Below are positions 61,999 to 64,000 of a stretch of DNA of 64,000 nt, piece by piece. Origin of the DNA: Micromonospora gifhornensis (GTDB taxonomy: Bacteria > Actinomycetota > Actinomycetes > Mycobacteriales > Micromonosporaceae); assembly GCF_016863515.1 (NCBI RefSeq), contig NZ_BOPA01000011.1, positions 62,001 to 126,000 on the forward strand. Reading direction: 5' to 3'. The stretch's first letter is position 1. Each line of letters opens with the position of its first letter. The notes below the pieces were generated by a model, which saw only the letters and a list, made by a program, of their open reading frames with translations, did no database searches and was not told where the DNA came from. The position numbers were made by a program, and so were the translations under genes.

Positions 61999-63155
61999 AG
62001 CCGCTCCAGGGCACTCGCGGTCCGTTCCCACGTGTAGCTGCACCGGACCCGGTCGACGGCCGCGTGCCCGTACGCGAACCGACCCGCGTTGTCGGTGATC
62101 AGCCGGCGCAGGGTCATCCCGAGCGTGCGTACGTCGCCCGGCGGCACCAGCTTGCCGGTGACCTCGTCGACCACGGCGTCGGCGATGCCGCCCATGGCGT
62201 ATCCGACCACCGGGACACCGCAGGCCATCGCCTCCAGGGACACCCGGCCGGCCGAGGAGTAGTGCGGGGTGCAGGCCACCACGTCGGCCGAGCGGTACCA
62301 GGTGGCCATCTGGTCGTGCGGCACCGCACCCACCAGGTGCACCTGGTCGGCCACGCCCACCCGTTCGGCCAGCTCGCGCAGCCGGCGGGCCTCGGCGTGA
62401 CCGGCCAGCTGACCGGCCGGCGGGCCACCGGCGATCACCAGCTCCGCCTCGCCGACCAGGCGCATCGCGCGAATCAGGTCGTCCTGACCGTGGCCGGGCG
62501 ACAGCCCACCCACCGAGAGGATCCGGGGGCGCTGGTCACGCGGGGCGGCCTCGCCGTCGGGATGGAACTGCCCGGTGTCCACACCGGTCGGCACCATCGC
62601 CACCGACATGCGTTGCAGACCCATCCGGGTCAGTTCCTCCACCTCGTCGTTGCACTGGGCCACCGCGATGTCCACCGCCCGGGTCAGCGCCCGCTCCAGC
62701 GGAATGCGGGTACCGGGTCCGTCGTAGCGCGGGCCGAGGTGCCGCAGTTGCTCCATGCCGAGCGAGTGGAACGTCTGCACGACGGGGATGTCGGTCTCCC
62801 GTACGGCGTGCGCGGCGGCCAGCCCGCCGATCCAGTAATGACCGTGCACCACCTCGGGCGTCCAGTCGGTCGCCCACCGGTCGGCGAGCCACTGGCCGAA
62901 CTCCGACACGTACGGCACCAGGTCGGCGGTGGGGGTCGGGGCCACCGGTCCGATCGGTGCCCGCTCGATCCGGTAGCCGTCGACCAGGTCGGTATCGGTG
63001 ACGTCCGGATTGTCCCGTCGGGTGTACACCCGCACGTCGTGACCTCGTCCGGCCAGTTCGGCAGCGACCCGTGCGATGTGCTGGTAGGTGCCGACGACGG
63101 TCCCGTCGCCGGAGGTCGGCGCAGCGGCGTGGGCGCAGACAAGGCCGACGCGCAT
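61953..63155 (-). CDS. Glycosyltransferase family 4
   Basis: A 400-aa GT-B enzyme. The N-terminal domain begins MRVGLVCAHAAAPTSGDGTV, with VVHGHYWIGGLAA and the acceptor-side FHSLG. The donor domain has PTGVDTGQF, SVGGLSPGHGQDDLI and PHYSSAGRVSLEAMACGVPVV, where the usual E-x7-E motif starts with Ser. ATG 63155 is the only good start. It resembles actinobacterial MshA/sucrose-synthase-like glycosyltransferases but lacks enough marks to name the product. Confidence 0.88.
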   Translation of the reverse strand: MRVGLVCAHAAAPTSGDGTVVGTYQHIARVAAELAGRGHDVRVYTRRDNPDVTDTDLVDGYRIERAPIGPVAPTPTADLVPYVSEFGQWLADRWATDWTPEVVHGHYWIGGLAAAHAVRETDIPVVQTFHSLGMEQLRHLGPRYDGPGTRIPLERALTRAVDIAVAQCNDEVEELTRMGLQRMSVAMVPTGVDTGQFHPDGEAAPRDQRPRILSVGGLSPGHGQDDLIRAMRLVGEAELVIAGGPPAGQLAGHAEARRLRELAERVGVADQVHLVGAVPHDQMATWYRSADVVACTPHYSSAGRVSLEAMACGVPVVGYAMGGIADAVVDEVTGKLVPPGDVRTLGMTLRRLITDNAGRFAYGHAAVDRVRCSYTWERTASALERLYERVIGRRKPVEAA

Positions 63156-63294
63156 GGGTCACCTCCATGCGTAATTGAGCGGTGGTCCTCCGGTCAGAGC
63201 GTCCCATTAACCGGGGCCCGACGAGCCGAAACCTGGCAGATCGCCGCTGCTCGGCGGCGGCATGACCGGCGACACGGTGGGGTATCGGTACCCA

Positions 63295-64000
63295 ATGCCT
63301 CTCGTTCGACCGATCAGCGACAGCACGGTGGTGATCACCGGCGCCTCCAGCGGCATCGGCACGGCGACCGCGTACGCCCTGGCCCGACGGGGATGCGCTC
63401 TCGTGCTGGCCGCCCGGACCGAGTCGGCGCTGCTGGCGGTGGCCCGGCGCTGCGAGGAGTTGGGCGCTCGGAGCCTGGTCGTACCCACCGACGTCACCGA
63501 CCCGGCGGCGGTCGAGCGGCTCGCCGCGAGCGCGGTCGCCCAGTTCGGCCACATCGACGCCTGGATCAACAATGCCGCGGTCGGCGTGGTCGGGCTCTTC
63601 GACGAGATCCCGGTGGCGGAGTTCCGCCGGGTGCTGGAGGTGGATCTGCTCGGCACCGCGTACGGCATGCGGGCGGCGCTGCCGCATCTGGATGCCGCCG
63701 GTGGCGGTGTGGTGGTCAACAACGCCTCGGTGCTGGCCGAGGTGGCGATGCCGTACCAGTCCGCCTACAACGCTGCAAAGCACGGCATCCGCGGGCTGTC
63801 CGACACGGTACGACAGGAGTTGCGGCTCACCGGTCGGGGCGACATCTCGATCTGCACGGTGCTGCCGGCCGCCATCGACACGCCCTTCTTCCGGCACGCC
63901 GCCAACCACACCGGCCAGGTGTTCGCACCGCCACCGCCGGTCTACCCGCCGACGATGGTGGCGGAGACGATCGTCCGGCTGGTGCAGCGACCTCGTCGTG
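63295..64000 (+). CDS. Short-chain dehydrogenase/reductase (partial, runs off the window)
   Basis: The first 235 codons are present and the frame is still open at the window end. Seen are the cofactor loop VVITGASSGIG (about residues 12-22), NNAAVG, catalytic Ser in NNASVLAEV and the YxxxK pair in SAYNAAKHG. About 300-330 residues are expected, as in the SDR family with a C-terminal extension (PPPPVYPPTMVAETIV). ATG 63295 lies 139 bases from the divergent glycosyltransferase. Substrate unknown. Confidence 0.85.
   Translation, partial: MPLVRPISDSTVVITGASSGIGTATAYALARRGCALVLAARTESALLAVARRCEELGARSLVVPTDVTDPAAVERLAASAVAQFGHIDAWINNAAVGVVGLFDEIPVAEFRRVLEVDLLGTAYGMRAALPHLDAAGGGVVVNNASVLAEVAMPYQSAYNAAKHGIRGLSDTVRQELRLTGRGDISICTVLPAAIDTPFFRHAANHTGQVFAPPPPVYPPTMVAETIVRLVQRPRR

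Overview
The window is 64 kb of ordinary chromosome from a high-GC actinobacterium. It is most likely a Micromonospora-type member of the Micromonosporaceae. The signs are very high GC with almost exclusively G/C third codon positions, many GTG starts, WhiB proteins, nickel superoxide dismutase with its maturase, a fused 2-oxoglutarate decarboxylase (Kgd), SigR/RsrA, and a 24-residue bL37-type ribosomal protein. I see no tRNA, rRNA, CRISPR array, insertion sequence, phage or plasmid gene.

Layout. 1-5.5 kb: end of a GCS2-type ligase, FAD disulfide reductase, APH-type kinase, Nei glycosylase, SDR, and a Thr/Ala-rich membrane protein. 5.5-8 kb: a hairpin-rich gap, then a two-gene arginine module (DDAH/arginine-dihydrolase-like enzyme plus ornithine aminotransferase). 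8-16.2 kb: FHA protein, pterin dehydratase, lipoprotein, a giant membrane protein, CutA, acyltransferase, patatin. 16.3-20 kb: Ser/Thr kinase, glycosyltransferase, triple-BON protein. 20-24 kb: response regulator, histidine kinase and HtrA protease in the mprA-mprB-pepD order. 24-34.4 kb: hotdog-like protein, ABC exporter, kgd, pta-ackA. 34.4-41.4 kb: paralogous lipoprotein hydrolases, an MDR oxidoreductase, malic enzyme, sodX/sodN, small membrane proteins. 41.4-61 kb follows the mycobacterial whiB1-pdtaS-TB7.3-rshA-sigH-SRAP-aroA-rsgA order, with extra blocks inserted: a sulfite-reduction operon with a leader peptide, a SIS isomerase, a TPR protein, a second WhiB and hisN. 61-64 kb: EamA-like protein, glycosyltransferase, partial SDR.

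Genes working together. nirA, a 53-aa zinc ribbon, cysH and a CbiX-type chelatase form one overlapping operon for assimilatory sulfate reduction and its siroheme cofactor. It sits behind a 31-codon leader peptide of the RRHVD-x-x-R-V-x-SA-x-C type. SigR and RsrA form a thiol-stress switch with a SigR-type promoter that would transcribe an N-terminally extended SigR. pta-ackA and kgd link acetyl-CoA and the TCA cycle.

The least expected signals are non-coding. There are four long palindromes with a GATCTTG core at gene ends, three of them inside a C-rich tract / palindrome / G-rich tract composite. There are also two copies of a 59-bp element carrying compensatory base changes in its hairpin. 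No system without precedent could be demonstrated from sequence alone. The repeat families, the nirA leader and the DDAH-RocD module are the best candidates for follow-up.
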